A stretch of 64,000 nucleotides of DNA from Bin87 sp965208015 (GTDB lineage: Bacteria > Chloroflexota > Dehalococcoidia > Lucifugimonadales > UBA3495): NCBI GenBank assembly GCA_965208015.1, contig OZ242309.1:744001-808000 (forward strand). Reading direction: 5' to 3'. The notes under the pieces are model-generated. The model was not told the origin of the DNA, did not search any database, and was given only the letters and a program-made list of their open reading frames with translations. Below, piece by piece: positions 25,238 through 35,382 of this stretch. Numbering within the stretch: position 1 is the first letter of the stretch; every line of letters starts with the position of its first letter. The translations under genes were made by a program, and so were the position numbers.

Positions 25238-26896
25238 ATGTCCACCAACAAGCAGGAATGGCAGGACTCCACCCTTTCCCGCGTCACGCAGCGTTTTCCC
25301 GAGCGGCGCGAGCAATTCGCAACGGACTCCGGCCTCGACCTCGACACCGTTTACACGCCGGAGGACGGAACTTCGGGCGATGACTATGCCGACTCCATCG
25401 GCTACCCCGGCGAATTCCCCTACACCCGCGGCGTCCAGCCCAACATGTACCGCGGCCGCGTCTGGACCATGCGCCAGTACGCCGGCTACGCTACCGCCGC
25501 CGCCACTAACGAGCGCTACCGCTACCTGCTCGAAAACGGACAGACCGGCCTCTCGGTAGCCTTCGACCTCCCCACCCAGATCGGATATGACAGCGATCAC
25601 CCGTTGGCCGAGGGCGAGGTGGGCAAGGTGGGCGTGCCCATCTGTTCCCTGGCGGACATGGAAACGCTGTTCGACGGAATTCCGTTGGACAAGGTCAGCA
25701 CCTCCATGACGATCAACGCCACGGCGGCGGTGCTGCTGTGCCTCTACATCGCGGCCGGCAAGAAGCAGGACGTATCGCCCGATCAGCTCAGCGGTACGCT
25801 CCAGAACGACATCCTGAAGGAGTACATCGCCCGGGGCACCTATGCCTATCCGCCGCGCCCGTCAATGCGGCTGGTGGTCGACGTGTTCCGCTACTGCGCC
25901 GAAAACGTGCCGCGCTGGAACACCATCAGCATCAGCGGGTACCACATGCGCGAAGCCGGAGCAACCGCGTCCCAGGAGTTGGCCTTCACCTTCGCCAACG
26001 CCATTGCCTACGTGCAGGCTGCGGTGGACGCCGGTTTGCCGGTGGACGACTTTGCGCCGCGCCTGTCCTTCTTCTTCGTGGCCCAGAATAACCTTTTCGA
26101 AGAGGTCGCCAAGTTCCGGGCGGCCCGCCGCTTGTGGGCAAACATCATGCGGGACCGGTTTGGCGCCAAGAACCCCCGCTCCATGATGCTGCGTTTCCAC
26201 ACCCAGACTGCCGGCGTGACCCTCACCGCCCAGCAGCCGGACAACAACGTCATTCGCAGCACGGTGCAGGCTCTCGCCGCTGTCTTGGGCGGCACCCAGT
26301 CCCTGCATGTCAACTCTCGCGACGAGGCGCTTAGCCTGCCCACGGAGGAATCGGCGCAACTCTCTCTGCGAACCCAGCAGATCCTCGCCCACGAGAGCGG
26401 GGCCGCCGACGTGGTGGACCCCCTTGGCGGTTCCTGGTACATCGAAAACCTCACCGACCGCCTTGAAGCTTCTACCCTGGAGTATATCCAGCGCATCGAC
26501 CGTATGGGCGGTGCGGTGGCGGCCATTGAGGACGGTTTTCAGGTCCAGGAAATCGCCGACGCCGCGTTTCGCCACCAACGCGAAGTGGACGAGAACGATC
26601 GCGTCGTGGTCGGCGTGAATCGGTACGTCACCGAGGCGCCGCCGATTTCCGGCCTCTTGCGCGTCGACGCGACGGCTGCTGCGGAACAGGTGGAACGGCT
26701 CCGCACGCTGAAACGAGAGCGCGACAACATGGCGGTTCAGATCAGTCTTGCCCGCCTGGCTGACGCCGCCCGCTCCGACGGCGCCAACACCATCCTGCCC
26801 ATGATGGAGTGCGTGGAACGCTACGCCACTCTCGGAGAGATTTGCGACGTGCTGCGCCAGGTATTCGGCGAATACGAGCCCGCCGGAGGCTTGTGA
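25238..26896 (+). CDS. Methylmalonyl-CoA mutase, large (catalytic) subunit
   Basis: The 552-residue protein is the CoA-binding TIM barrel of a B12-dependent acyl-CoA mutase without the B12-binding domain, as in archaeal and chloroflexal split mutases. Tyr81 in MRQYAGY and Arg211 in RPSMRLV match the pair that methylmalonyl-CoA mutase uses to hold the carboxylate, arguing against isobutyryl- or hydroxyisobutyryl-CoA mutase; His236 lies in SGYHMREAG. AGGAG precedes the ATG at 25238. The gene heads a group with an acyl-CoA dehydrogenase and methylmalonyl-CoA epimerase. The likely B12 subunit is at 39019-39426. Substrate is an inference from these residues. Confidence 0.92.
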   Translation: MSTNKQEWQDSTLSRVTQRFPERREQFATDSGLDLDTVYTPEDGTSGDDYADSIGYPGEFPYTRGVQPNMYRGRVWTMRQYAGYATAAATNERYRYLLENGQTGLSVAFDLPTQIGYDSDHPLAEGEVGKVGVPICSLADMETLFDGIPLDKVSTSMTINATAAVLLCLYIAAGKKQDVSPDQLSGTLQNDILKEYIARGTYAYPPRPSMRLVVDVFRYCAENVPRWNTISISGYHMREAGATASQELAFTFANAIAYVQAAVDAGLPVDDFAPRLSFFFVAQNNLFEEVAKFRAARRLWANIMRDRFGAKNPRSMMLRFHTQTAGVTLTAQQPDNNVIRSTVQALAAVLGGTQSLHVNSRDEALSLPTEESAQLSLRTQQILAHESGAADVVDPLGGSWYIENLTDRLEASTLEYIQRIDRMGGAVAAIEDGFQVQEIADAAFRHQREVDENDRVVVGVNRYVTEAPPISGLLRVDATAAAEQVERLRTLKRERDNMAVQISLARLADAARSDGANTILPMMECVERYATLGEICDVLRQVFGEYEPAGGL

Positions 26897-26970
26897 TAAA
26901 CTTTTCGGCACTTCTCGATGACTGATAGGCTGACCGACGATAGCCGCGCCGCCGGCCTTGGAGGAACCCC

Positions 26971-28125
26971 GTGACCGACGTGACCCTCAACGAAGAAGAA
27001 AAGATGCTCCAGAACCTCGTCCGGGACTACGCGGAGCGCGAGATCATGCCTCGTTCGGCGGAACTGGACGAGAAAGCAGAATTCTCCCACGAAAACTGGC
27101 GCGGCATGGCCCAACTGGGTCTCACCGGCATTGGCGTGGACCCGGCGTATGGCGGGAGCGGCGGCGGTTTCCGCAAGTCTTCCATCGCCATCGAAGAGTT
27201 GGCCCGCGCCGACGTCGCTGCCAGTGTGACCCTTGCGGCGCACCTGGGCCTCGGCCTGGAAACCATCGCGCGTTTCGGCAATGAGGAGCAGAAGCAACGC
27301 TACATCCCCTCCCTCGCCTCCGGCCGGGGCATCGCTGCATGGGCGCTCACCGAGCCCGGCAGCGGCTCCGATGCTGCGGCAATGGCGACCACCGCCACCC
27401 GGCGCAACGGCTCCTGGGTGCTGAACGGCTCCAAGCAGTTCATCACCAATGCCGAGGTTGCGGAAACGCTGGTCATCTTCGCTAACCAGGACCGGTCCAT
27501 CGGGTATCGGGGTGTTTGCGCCTTCATCGTGCCGGCCGGAACCAAGGGGATGCAGATCAATCCGCAGCACAACAAGATGGGCATCCGCGCCTCCAGCACC
27601 TGTGAGATCGTCTTCGAGGACGCAGAGGTCCCGGCGGAAAACATCATCGGCGAAGAGGGCATGGGCTTCCGCTACGCCATGGACATCCTCGACTCCAGTC
27701 GCATTTCCATCGCTGCCCAGTGCGTGGGAATCGGCCAGGCCGCGTTGGAAGAGGCCGTCCGCTACGCCCAACTCCGCGAAACCTTCGGACGCCCGCTGGC
27801 CCACCACCAGGCCATCCAGTTCAAGCTGGCCGACATCGCCACCGGGGTTCACTCAGCCCGCGTTGCCACCATGCACGCCGCGACGCTGCGCGATGCTGGG
27901 TTGCCGTTCATCAACGAGGCCTCAATGGCCAAACTCCTGGCGTCCGAGATGTGCAACAAGGCTGCCTACGAGGCCATGCAGATCCACGGCGGCATCGGCG
28001 TGTTCAAGGAATCGCGCATCGAGCGCATCTTCCGCGACGCTCGTGTCACTACGATCTACGAAGGAACCTCCGAGGTCCAGCGCATGATCATCGCCCGCCA
28101 GGTCCTCGCCCAGTATCCTGTCTGA
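26971..28125 (+). CDS. Acyl-CoA dehydrogenase
   Basis: A 384-residue FAD enzyme that oxidises an acyl-CoA to the enoyl-CoA. Family marks are AWALTEPGSGSDAAAM (about 114-129), the FAD-binding NGSKQFITNAEVA region, and the C-terminal IHGGIGVFKESRIERIFRD followed by IYEGTSEVQR. The catalytic base of short-chain enzymes, Glu in YEGTSE, is present. The GTG start at 26971 has GGAGG eight bases upstream. It lies 74 bases after the mutase and 32 bases before the epimerase, so it probably serves the same short or branched acyl-CoA pathway. Confidence 0.93.
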   Translation: MTDVTLNEEEKMLQNLVRDYAEREIMPRSAELDEKAEFSHENWRGMAQLGLTGIGVDPAYGGSGGGFRKSSIAIEELARADVAASVTLAAHLGLGLETIARFGNEEQKQRYIPSLASGRGIAAWALTEPGSGSDAAAMATTATRRNGSWVLNGSKQFITNAEVAETLVIFANQDRSIGYRGVCAFIVPAGTKGMQINPQHNKMGIRASSTCEIVFEDAEVPAENIIGEEGMGFRYAMDILDSSRISIAAQCVGIGQAALEEAVRYAQLRETFGRPLAHHQAIQFKLADIATGVHSARVATMHAATLRDAGLPFINEASMAKLLASEMCNKAAYEAMQIHGGIGVFKESRIERIFRDARVTTIYEGTSEVQRMIIARQVLAQYPV

Positions 28126-28157
28126 TCCCACTTCACGCTGCGGGAGGCGAACCGACG

Positions 28158-28568
28158 ATGCCGGAGATCTGCGCCGTCAACTACATTGACCACGTCGGCG
28201 TCGCCGTCAACGACATTGGCGCCGCGCTGGAGTTTTTCGGCTCAAACTTCGGCGCTCCGGACGCCGAAGTGGTCGAGTTGGACGACCAGGCGGTTCGCGC
28301 CTGCCTGATCGAAATCGGCCAGACCCGCCTGGAGCTCCTTGAGCCACTGACCCCGGAAAGCGCGGTCGGACGCTTCATCGAGCGGCGCGGCGAGGGCTTG
28401 CACCATCTTGCCCTCAACGTCAACGACATCGCCGGCAAGCTTAAGATTCTGTCCGCCAACGGATTATCCTTGATTGATGCGGAGCCCCGCCACGGCCTAT
28501 CAGGGACCATAGGCTTCGTTCATCCCCGCTCGGTGTTTGGCGTGCTGACCGAGCTGGTCGAGAACTAG
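28158..28568 (+). CDS. mce: Methylmalonyl-CoA epimerase
   Basis: A 136-residue vicinal oxygen chelate protein that interconverts the two methylmalonyl-CoA epimers for the mutase. Metal ligands are likely His12 in YIDHVGVAV, His in GLHHLALNV (82 or 83) and Glu132 in LTELVEN; TRLELLEP is also typical. The ATG at 28158 has GGGAGG upstream and gives the family length; a longer open frame upstream runs through the dehydrogenase gene and is rejected. Its position beside the mutase supports the assignment. Confidence 0.93.
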   Translation: MPEICAVNYIDHVGVAVNDIGAALEFFGSNFGAPDAEVVELDDQAVRACLIEIGQTRLELLEPLTPESAVGRFIERRGEGLHHLALNVNDIAGKLKILSANGLSLIDAEPRHGLSGTIGFVHPRSVFGVLTELVEN

Positions 28569-28622
28569 GCGCCCCGGCTTTATCCCCGGGCTGGCGTGGC
28601 AGTCCAGCTGGTTGCGCGCACG

Positions 28623-29618
28623 ATGCCAGCCCACGTCATCTACGGCGATTCGTTCCTCGTCGCCGAGCGCTTGCGCCGAGTGAAAATCGAGGCTGGCGCC
28701 GCTGACCTCATGGACTCCAACCGGCACGTGGTATCGGCCGGCCAGGCGCGGCCCGACGAAGTGCTGGCGATGTGCAATTCCCTGCCGTTTCTAGACACCA
28801 TGCGCCTCGTCGAGATCGAGGGCGTACTGGCGACACAGCAAGGCTCGGCAAGAGGCCGTGGTTCCGGCCGGCGGTCCGCGTCCGCCAGCGGCGGGTGGAC
28901 GCAGTTGGTCGATGCGGTGTCGTCACTTCCCGACACCACCGTCCTGATCTTTGTCGATGGCGACGTGCCGCAAAACAACCCGTTGCTCCGGTCGTTGTCC
29001 GAGTATTGCACCGTGCACCGCGAGGCCACTCCCAACGCCCAGGCGCTGCTGCAATGGATCAAGCAACGGGCTGAAGACAAGGGATCCAGCATCACCCCTC
29101 CAGCGATGCAGGTATTGGCTGAACTGGTGGGCGGCGACCTGTGGACCATCGACCGTGAACTCGAAAAGCTGTCGCTCTACGCAACCGGTCGCAGCATCAC
29201 CGATTCCGACGTGCGGGCCATGGTTCCCTACGCTCAGGAGGCCAACATATTCGCGGCCGTGGATTCCATCATGGATGGCCATCCGGGGGCGGCTCTACGT
29301 TCAGTGATGCAACTGATTGAGGACGGCCAGGAGCCGCTTTACATCATAGCGATGATCGAGCGCCAGTTGCGTCTCATCGCCCTGGCCCGCGACCTGACGG
29401 ATCGTGGCGTCTCTCAGCCCGATCTCGGTCGTCGCATGGGAACCAATTCGGACTTCGTGGTGCGCAAGACCTTAGGACAGGCGCGCCGGCTAACCTTGCC
29501 TCAGATACGGAGCAGGTACCGCCGGGTGCTGGAAAGCGACCTCGCAATCAAGCAGGGGCACCTTGAACCGGCCCTTTCGCTGCAATTGCTAGTGGCCGAT
29601 TTGGCTGCCAACTCATGA
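28623..29618 (+). CDS. holA: DNA polymerase III delta subunit
   Basis: HolA opens the sliding clamp in the clamp-loader complex. The 331-residue product has the N-terminal VIYGDSFLVAERLRRVK, the collar-type central domain with VGGDLWTIDRELEKL and the conserved C-terminal AMIERQLRLI and ESDLAIKQG segments. The ATG at 28623 is preferred over the upstream GTG because VIYG normally lies very near the N-terminus. It lies 54 bases after the epimerase, same strand, and converges on the ABC ATPase gene. Confidence 0.88.
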   Translation: MPAHVIYGDSFLVAERLRRVKIEAGAADLMDSNRHVVSAGQARPDEVLAMCNSLPFLDTMRLVEIEGVLATQQGSARGRGSGRRSASASGGWTQLVDAVSSLPDTTVLIFVDGDVPQNNPLLRSLSEYCTVHREATPNAQALLQWIKQRAEDKGSSITPPAMQVLAELVGGDLWTIDRELEKLSLYATGRSITDSDVRAMVPYAQEANIFAAVDSIMDGHPGAALRSVMQLIEDGQEPLYIIAMIERQLRLIALARDLTDRGVSQPDLGRRMGTNSDFVVRKTLGQARRLTLPQIRSRYRRVLESDLAIKQGHLEPALSLQLLVADLAANS

Positions 29619-29632
29619 CCGCAGGCCCTGCG

Positions 29633-30616
29633 TCATTCACCGTTCGCGTATGTCACTGGGTTGTAACAAGCGGCCCAATGTCCGGCATCCAGTTCGGACA
29701 GGCCAGGCGTCCTTTGCGATCGACATTGCGTTACGGCCTTCGGGCAACGCGGTAAGAACGGACACTCCTCCGAGAGGTTGATCAGGTCAGGCGGTGCTCC
29801 ACGCAGCGCCTGCAGCCTGCGCCCAGCGGCGTCCAGCCGGGGCAGGCTCTGCAGCAGCGACCAGGTATAGGGGTGCCGGGGCTTCTTGAAGAGCGGCAGC
29901 AGTTCCGCCGTCTCCACCAGATGCCCCGCGTACATCACTCCTACCCGCCGGGCCATGTTGGCGACCACCCCCATGTCGTGGGTGATCAGCAGGATCGCCG
30001 ACTTGGAATCGCGGCTCAGTTCTTTCAGGCGTTCCAGTATCTCCGCCTGCAGCGTCACGTCTACGCTGGACGTTACCTCGTCCGCGATCAGCAGGCGGGG
30101 CCGCATGACCATGGCCATGGCCAGCATCACCCGCTGGCACTGCCCACCGCTCAAGGTGAACGGGTAGGCGGACATCATGCGTCGGGGATCCGGCACGCCC
30201 AGTTCGCGCAGCATCTCCTGGCAGACCGAGCCGGCCGCTCTCCGGTTCAACTGCGAGTGCGTGATTATCACTTCGGTCAACTGCGCGCCGATGGTCTGCA
30301 CCGGGTTGAGAGCCGATTGCGCGTCCTGGAACACCAGGGACATGGCCTTGCCGCGAAGCTCCCGCACATGTTCTTCAGGAGCAGTGACGAGGTCGATCCC
30401 GTCAAAGAGTATCTTCCCGCCGGTTATCGCTCCGTTGTCAGGCAAAAGGCCCATCACTGCCAGCGCCAGCGCGCTTTTTCCGGCGCCGCTCTCGCCGACG
30501 ATGCAAAACACTTCCTCTTCTTCCTGCGAAAAGGAGACCCCGTTCACCGCGTGCACCACCCCGTTGGGCACGCGGAACTCGACTCGCAGGTCCTCGATTT
30601 GCAGCACTGAACTCAT
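29633..30616 (-). CDS. Oligopeptide-type ABC transporter ATPase (OppD/DppD family)
   Basis: A 327-residue ATPase: Walker A GESGAGKSALAL (about 38-49), signature LSGGQCQRVM, Walker B LLIADE, H-loop LLITHDMG and the C-terminal oligopeptide-type extension with CPFLPRCPKAVTQC that may hold a cofactor. After the Walker B Glu the residue is Val (DEVTSS) where DEPTTA is usual. It starts one base after the PHP gene stop. No permeases are adjacent; the nearest matching permeases are at 17999-19973, 10 kb away on the same strand, so partnership is only possible. Confidence 0.92.
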   Translation of the reverse strand: MSSVLQIEDLRVEFRVPNGVVHAVNGVSFSQEEEEVFCIVGESGAGKSALALAVMGLLPDNGAITGGKILFDGIDLVTAPEEHVRELRGKAMSLVFQDAQSALNPVQTIGAQLTEVIITHSQLNRRAAGSVCQEMLRELGVPDPRRMMSAYPFTLSGGQCQRVMLAMAMVMRPRLLIADEVTSSVDVTLQAEILERLKELSRDSKSAILLITHDMGVVANMARRVGVMYAGHLVETAELLPLFKKPRHPYTWSLLQSLPRLDAAGRRLQALRGAPPDLINLSEECPFLPRCPKAVTQCRSQRTPGLSELDAGHWAACYNPVTYANGE

Positions 30617-30617
30617 G

Positions 30618-31289
30618 CTAACCAGCCCGGCCAGTGGTTGCCGGTACGGTCACCGTCAAGTCAACTGCCCGCATTCGCCCTGCCTTCAGTTCTGCGACCA
30701 GTTCGTCCAAAGAAGTTATGCGACGCTCGAACTGCGTTGCCGCAGTGCCCATCTGCCGCAGGTAGTGGGTGTCGCTTCCACCGGTTCCCGGAAGGCACAG
30801 GCCCTGGCGCAGGTCCTCCGAAAAGAGGTTCTCCGTCTCCTTCCCTCGTCCGTTGTGAGATTCTACCGCGTCGAACAGGCGGAGCATCTGGTCGTCCAGC
30901 GCTCGATTGAGCATTTCCGAGCGCGCCGCTGGGTCTTCGCCCGGATCGGCGAGGAAGCGGCGTCGGTACGGATGGGCGGCGATGAGCACTGCCCCGTGCC
31001 GGTCCGCTTCTTCCCGAAGGAACCCCGGCTTGTGCATCCCAAACTTGTACCGGTGCAACCCGAAAACCAGCACGTGCCCAGCGTCGGTATTGATCTCCGA
31101 GCCAGGCAAGACCAGGATACCGTGCCGGCGGGTGAGCTCTCGGGCCGCATCCATCGGCCAGAAATCGTCGTGCTCCGTCAGGCAGATCCCGTCCAGGCCG
31201 TGTTGACGGGCAGCATCTGCCAGCTCGTCCGCGGAAACGAAACTATCGTCAGATTTGGGATAGGTGTGCGCGTGCAGGTCGATCAGCAA
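30618..31289 (-). CDS. PHP-domain metal-dependent hydrolase
   Basis: A 223-residue PHP protein, a family of metal-dependent phosphoesterases. The N-terminal motif LIDLHAHTYPKSDDS holds two metal His, GICLTEHDD the next, AAHPYRR another and GGSDTHYL the last, so the active site appears complete. Start is TTG at 31289 with AAAGGAG upstream. It is coupled to the OppD-like ATPase by a one-base gap. Substrate unknown; relatives include histidinol phosphatase and nucleotide 3',5'-phosphatases. Confidence 0.86.
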   Translation of the reverse strand: MLIDLHAHTYPKSDDSFVSADELADAARQHGLDGICLTEHDDFWPMDAARELTRRHGILVLPGSEINTDAGHVLVFGLHRYKFGMHKPGFLREEADRHGAVLIAAHPYRRRFLADPGEDPAARSEMLNRALDDQMLRLFDAVESHNGRGKETENLFSEDLRQGLCLPGTGGSDTHYLRQMGTAATQFERRITSLDELVAELKAGRMRAVDLTVTVPATTGRAG

Positions 31290-31447
31290 GGTTTACCGGC
31301 TCCTTTGGCCGGAAATCATACCACCGATCGCTCACGCGGCGTTGCCACTTTTCGGGAAGCACCGCTGTCCCTCGTCCCCATACCGTGATTAGTATCCATG
31401 ATCGGAGCCGAGTTTGGACCCAGCGGAGCGGATGCGGGCCGGCAGAA

Positions 31448-33574
31448 TCACCCTCCGATTACCAATCCCTCTCCCCGGAGCTCTTCGATCAACTCGTCGG
31501 CAATCGATTTCCGGACCTTGAAGCGCCGCTCCAGCATCGCCGACGTAAGCCTGGGATTGCGCAGGGCCAGATCCCGCGCTTGGTCCAGGATGTTGCCCTG
31601 GTAAATGTCGTCAATATTTTCGGGGTCGGGGTCTCCAGCTGGTTCATCCTCTTCCGTCAGGTCGATGGGAGGCAGCGGCGGTCCCTGCTGGTTGCGCCAG
31701 AAGTCGACCAGGCGTTCCATCTCGTCGTCGTACACCAGTGTGCCCTGGCCGCGCCGGGCTTTGGGGAAATCGTTGTTCAGCAGCAGCAAATCGCCTTTGC
31801 CCATCAGCGCCTCTGCGCCGGCGCCGTCGAGGATCACCCGGGAGTCAACCTGTGACGCCACTGCAAACGCCACCCTGGCGGGTACGTTGGCCTTGAGCAG
31901 ACCAGTGACAACTTTTACCGACGGCCGTTGCGTGGCCAGCACCATGTGGATGCCGGCCGCCCGGCCCAGCTGCGCCAGCCTGACCAGTTGCTGCTCTACC
32001 TCCAGTCCGCCCGTCATCATCAGGTCCGCCAACTCGTCTACGATCAGCACCAGAAAACACATCGGCGCGTCGGCCTTGGCGTTGTACCCGGCGATGTTGC
32101 GCGCGCCCGCTTCCTCCATGAGCTTGTAACGCCGGGTCATCTCGTTAATGAGACCCCGCAGGGCCGGCTGCACGTCGTCGGGTTCGACGATTACAGGCAT
32201 CACCAGATGCGGTATGCCGTTGAATGGCGTCAACTCCACCCGCTTCGGGTCGACCATTATCATGCGCAACTCGTCGGGCGGGCGCGTCATCAGCAGCGAA
32301 GCGACCAGCGAATTGATGCACACGCTCTTGCCGGACCCGGTGGCGCCCGCGATGAGTATGTGGGGCATCGCGGCCAGGTCCAAAGCCAGCGACTGCCCGC
32401 CGGCGTCTTCGCCGAGGGCGAAAGCCAACCCCCCTTTGTCCACTATCTTGCCGAACTCCGGACCCTCGACGATGGAGCGCATCAAGACCTTTCCGGGCGT
32501 CGGGTTAGGCACTTCGAGACCCACCAGACCTTCGCCAGGCTCGGGCGTCTCGATGATCCGGATGTACGGGCTCTTGAGCGCCAGCGCCAGGTCCTTCTGT
32601 CGCTTGGCGATATCGCCGACGCGAACACGGCTGGGGCGCTGTTTCGTCGTGTCTCCATCCTTACTGGCTCTCTGCGGCATGTAGCCGGGAACCAGGCCGA
32701 ACTTGATCACTCTCGGGCCTGCCTTCACGTCTTCGACATCCACGTAAACCCCGTGCTCTGCCATTGCGTCCTTGATCTCTTCGGTCATGTCCGCGATGGC
32801 GGCGCCGTTCATCTGATGTGGTTCCGGGGGAGCCAAGGTATCCAAGGGCGGCAGTTGCCATCCGCCGGAACGGGACAAACTCACCTTTTGCGGCGCTGCC
32901 GACGGCTCAGGTTGTTCAGGCTCTCTGGGTTCCTTGGCCAACGCCGGCGGGAACACGGGTTTAGGAGCGGCGGGCGCTCTTCCGGGGCGCACCCCGACCA
33001 GGCGCCGAACCCCACGGGCAACCGCCACGGACGCGAGCGCCAGTCCGATTGCAACGTATTTGGCCCCGATAGCGGCAAAAACCAACGCAGTCCAGGCGAC
33101 GATTCCGATATAGCGTCCAGCGACCAAGTACCCTTTCCACGCGTGCGGAACCAGCAAAAGGCTGACGATAATCAGCCCGCCGAGGAAATGGATTGACCAC
33201 ATCCAAAGGTGTCGACCGGTGAGCGCGTACCCCCATTGGCCGGCCATGCCATAGGCGTAGGAAACGCCGGTGTCTCCTTGCCAGAAAGTCAAGCCTCCCA
33301 CTGCAACCACTGCGACTACGCCCAGCGCCGACCACCATCTCCACGCTCTCAGGAGCGATGACGGGCGGTAGACCATGGCGAGAAATGCGGCTAGTCCGCA
33401 ACCTGCAGCCACTGCCCAGCCGATGCCCAAGGACGCTGCCAGCCATTCCTGAAAATCCGGTTCGGCCAGGTAGGCCACTGCAAACAGCATGGCGGCTACC
33501 ACCAGCACGCCGGCCGTGATGCCCGTTTTGAACCAATTGAACCCGCCAGTGAAGGCTGTCGCAGCCGTCGACAT
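31448..33574 (-). CDS. ftsK: DNA translocase FtsK/SpoIIIE
   Basis: FtsK pumps DNA across the closing septum. The 708-residue product has four or five N-terminal membrane segments (about 15-190), a Pro/Glu-rich linker, the motor domain with Walker A AGATGSGKSVC and Walker B with LVLIVDELADLMM, and the C-terminal gamma winged helix (about 640-708) that reads polar DNA signals. The ATG at 33574 has TAGGAG upstream and excludes the longer frame. It follows RNase J on the same strand after 113 bases. It is short for FtsK, mostly because the linker is short. Confidence 0.95.
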   Translation of the reverse strand: MSTAATAFTGGFNWFKTGITAGVLVVAAMLFAVAYLAEPDFQEWLAASLGIGWAVAAGCGLAAFLAMVYRPSSLLRAWRWWSALGVVAVVAVGGLTFWQGDTGVSYAYGMAGQWGYALTGRHLWMWSIHFLGGLIIVSLLLVPHAWKGYLVAGRYIGIVAWTALVFAAIGAKYVAIGLALASVAVARGVRRLVGVRPGRAPAAPKPVFPPALAKEPREPEQPEPSAAPQKVSLSRSGGWQLPPLDTLAPPEPHQMNGAAIADMTEEIKDAMAEHGVYVDVEDVKAGPRVIKFGLVPGYMPQRASKDGDTTKQRPSRVRVGDIAKRQKDLALALKSPYIRIIETPEPGEGLVGLEVPNPTPGKVLMRSIVEGPEFGKIVDKGGLAFALGEDAGGQSLALDLAAMPHILIAGATGSGKSVCINSLVASLLMTRPPDELRMIMVDPKRVELTPFNGIPHLVMPVIVEPDDVQPALRGLINEMTRRYKLMEEAGARNIAGYNAKADAPMCFLVLIVDELADLMMTGGLEVEQQLVRLAQLGRAAGIHMVLATQRPSVKVVTGLLKANVPARVAFAVASQVDSRVILDGAGAEALMGKGDLLLLNNDFPKARRGQGTLVYDDEMERLVDFWRNQQGPPLPPIDLTEEDEPAGDPDPENIDDIYQGNILDQARDLALRNPRLTSAMLERRFKVRKSIADELIEELRGEGLVIGG

Positions 33575-33687
33575 GTCCCCGACTCCTAAACCGGTCCGGC
33601 CCCGAGCGGTCAACAACAAACAACAACGCCGCCCCTGGGAGGCGCGGCGAAATATCCGTCACGGTGTATTGACTTGCCGGCAGCGCG

Positions 33688-35370
33688 TTACGTATCCAGG
33701 ATTACCGGGATTATCATAGGCCGCTTGTTCAGGTCGTTGCGTAGGAACTGTCTCGCGACTTTTCTTATGTTTGCGCGCGCTTTGTCCGGGTCGTCGACGG
33801 GAAGATCGCCCGACACGCCCATCTCCACCGCCTCGGCAAGGCGCTTGAAGGTATGCCTGGCGTCCACGGGATCCATGAAACCGCTGCCGGCGACCTGGAT
33901 GGGGCCGGTCAGTTCGCCGTCCTGGTCCACGCCCGCACAGACAACGACCACGCCGTCACGGGCCAACGACCGCCGCTCCCGCAATACCATGCTGTCGGTA
34001 TCCATGACCGTGGGTCCATCCAGGTAGATGGGCCCAGCGGGTATGGAGCCGGTGATCGCAGCGCCGTGCTGGTCGATTTCAAGGATTTCGCCGTCCTCCA
34101 GCACGAAAATCCCGTCCGGCGCTGCTCCCAGTTCCCATGCCAGTTGGGCGTGGGCTCGGAGGTGTCGATACTCCCCATGCACCGGTACGAAGTAACGCGG
34201 CCGGGTGAGGTTGAGCATGAGCTTCAACTCCTCCTGGCTGGCGTGTCCATGGACGTGAACCGGGGCGATACGGTCGTACAGAACGCGCGCGCCCTGCCGC
34301 AGGAGGTTGTCGATGGTCTGGCTCACCGCCCGCTCGTTGCCCGGAATAGGAGTGGCCGAGATGACCACGGTGTCGCCTTCCATGAGGTCGACGTCCCGGC
34401 TTTCGCCGTTGGCAATGCGCACCAGTGCCGACGTGGGTTCACCCTGACTGCCTGTGGTCATCAGGACTACCCGTTCCGGCGGCAGGCCGGCCACGTCGCG
34501 CACGGGAACGATGGTGCCCGGCAACGCATCCAGGTAGCCCATCTCGGTGGCCATCTGCACGTTGGCGAGCATACTCCGGCCCACGAAGGCCACGTGACGA
34601 CCGTGATTTTCCGCGGCGGTGATGACCTGCTGGATCCGGCTGATCAACGACGCAAACGTTGCGATGATCACCCGGCCGGGGGCATCTCCAACTGCTCGGT
34701 CCAGGGCCTCACTCATAATCTGCTCTGAAGGCGTATACCCGGGCAACTCGGCGTAAGTTGAATCGGAACACAGCAGGAGTACGCCGTTTTTGCCCCGTTC
34801 AGCGAGCGCGGGCAGATCGATGGTGTGACCGTCCACCGGGGTGTGGTCGATCTTGAAATCGCCGGTGTGTATCACGCTGCCCCAGGGGGTCTCTATGCAG
34901 ATACCCATGGCGTCCGGGATGCTGTGGCAGACGCGAAACCAGGTGGCCCGGAAGCTGTCGCCGAACTCAACCGGCTGCTCCGGCTCAACGGCATGCACCA
35001 CGGCGTCGCGCGTGGAGCGTCGTTCATTGAGTTTGACCGTGATCAGCCCGTGCGCCAAGCGGGGCGCGTAGACCGGAGCGTCAAGGTCGGGCAGCACGTA
35101 AGGCAGCGCGCCGATATGGTCCTCGTGCCCGTGGGTGATCAAGATGCCGCGCACTCGATGCGACTGGGCGGCCAGATAGGAAACATCAGGGATGATCAGG
35201 TCGACGCCGGGCATGTCCTCGGTTGGGAATTGCACCCCACAATCCACGATGATGATGTCCTCACCACATTCCAGGACCATCATGTTCTTGCCGATCTCGC
35301 CCAGCCCTCCCAGGGGCAAGATGCGCAGGGGGTGGTCAGGCAGGGGGCGGGAAGCGGGAAGCGCGGTCAT
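33688..35370 (-). CDS. rnj: Ribonuclease J
   Basis: RNase J is a metallo-beta-lactamase/beta-CASP nuclease for mRNA decay and rRNA maturation. The 560-residue product carries ITHGHEDHIGALPY with His80, His82, Asp84 and His85, the HTGDFKID segment, the beta-CASP motif region with TTGSQGEP and the C-terminal HVHGHASQEELKLML. The start is ATG at 35370. It lies 12 bases downstream of the uracil-DNA glycosylase gene and upstream of ftsK, so it is part of the large minus-strand cluster. Confidence 0.95.
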   Translation of the reverse strand: MTALPASRPLPDHPLRILPLGGLGEIGKNMMVLECGEDIIIVDCGVQFPTEDMPGVDLIIPDVSYLAAQSHRVRGILITHGHEDHIGALPYVLPDLDAPVYAPRLAHGLITVKLNERRSTRDAVVHAVEPEQPVEFGDSFRATWFRVCHSIPDAMGICIETPWGSVIHTGDFKIDHTPVDGHTIDLPALAERGKNGVLLLCSDSTYAELPGYTPSEQIMSEALDRAVGDAPGRVIIATFASLISRIQQVITAAENHGRHVAFVGRSMLANVQMATEMGYLDALPGTIVPVRDVAGLPPERVVLMTTGSQGEPTSALVRIANGESRDVDLMEGDTVVISATPIPGNERAVSQTIDNLLRQGARVLYDRIAPVHVHGHASQEELKLMLNLTRPRYFVPVHGEYRHLRAHAQLAWELGAAPDGIFVLEDGEILEIDQHGAAITGSIPAGPIYLDGPTVMDTDSMVLRERRSLARDGVVVVCAGVDQDGELTGPIQVAGSGFMDPVDARHTFKRLAEAVEMGVSGDLPVDDPDKARANIRKVARQFLRNDLNKRPMIIPVILDT

Positions 35371-35382
35371 GCTGGATGCGGG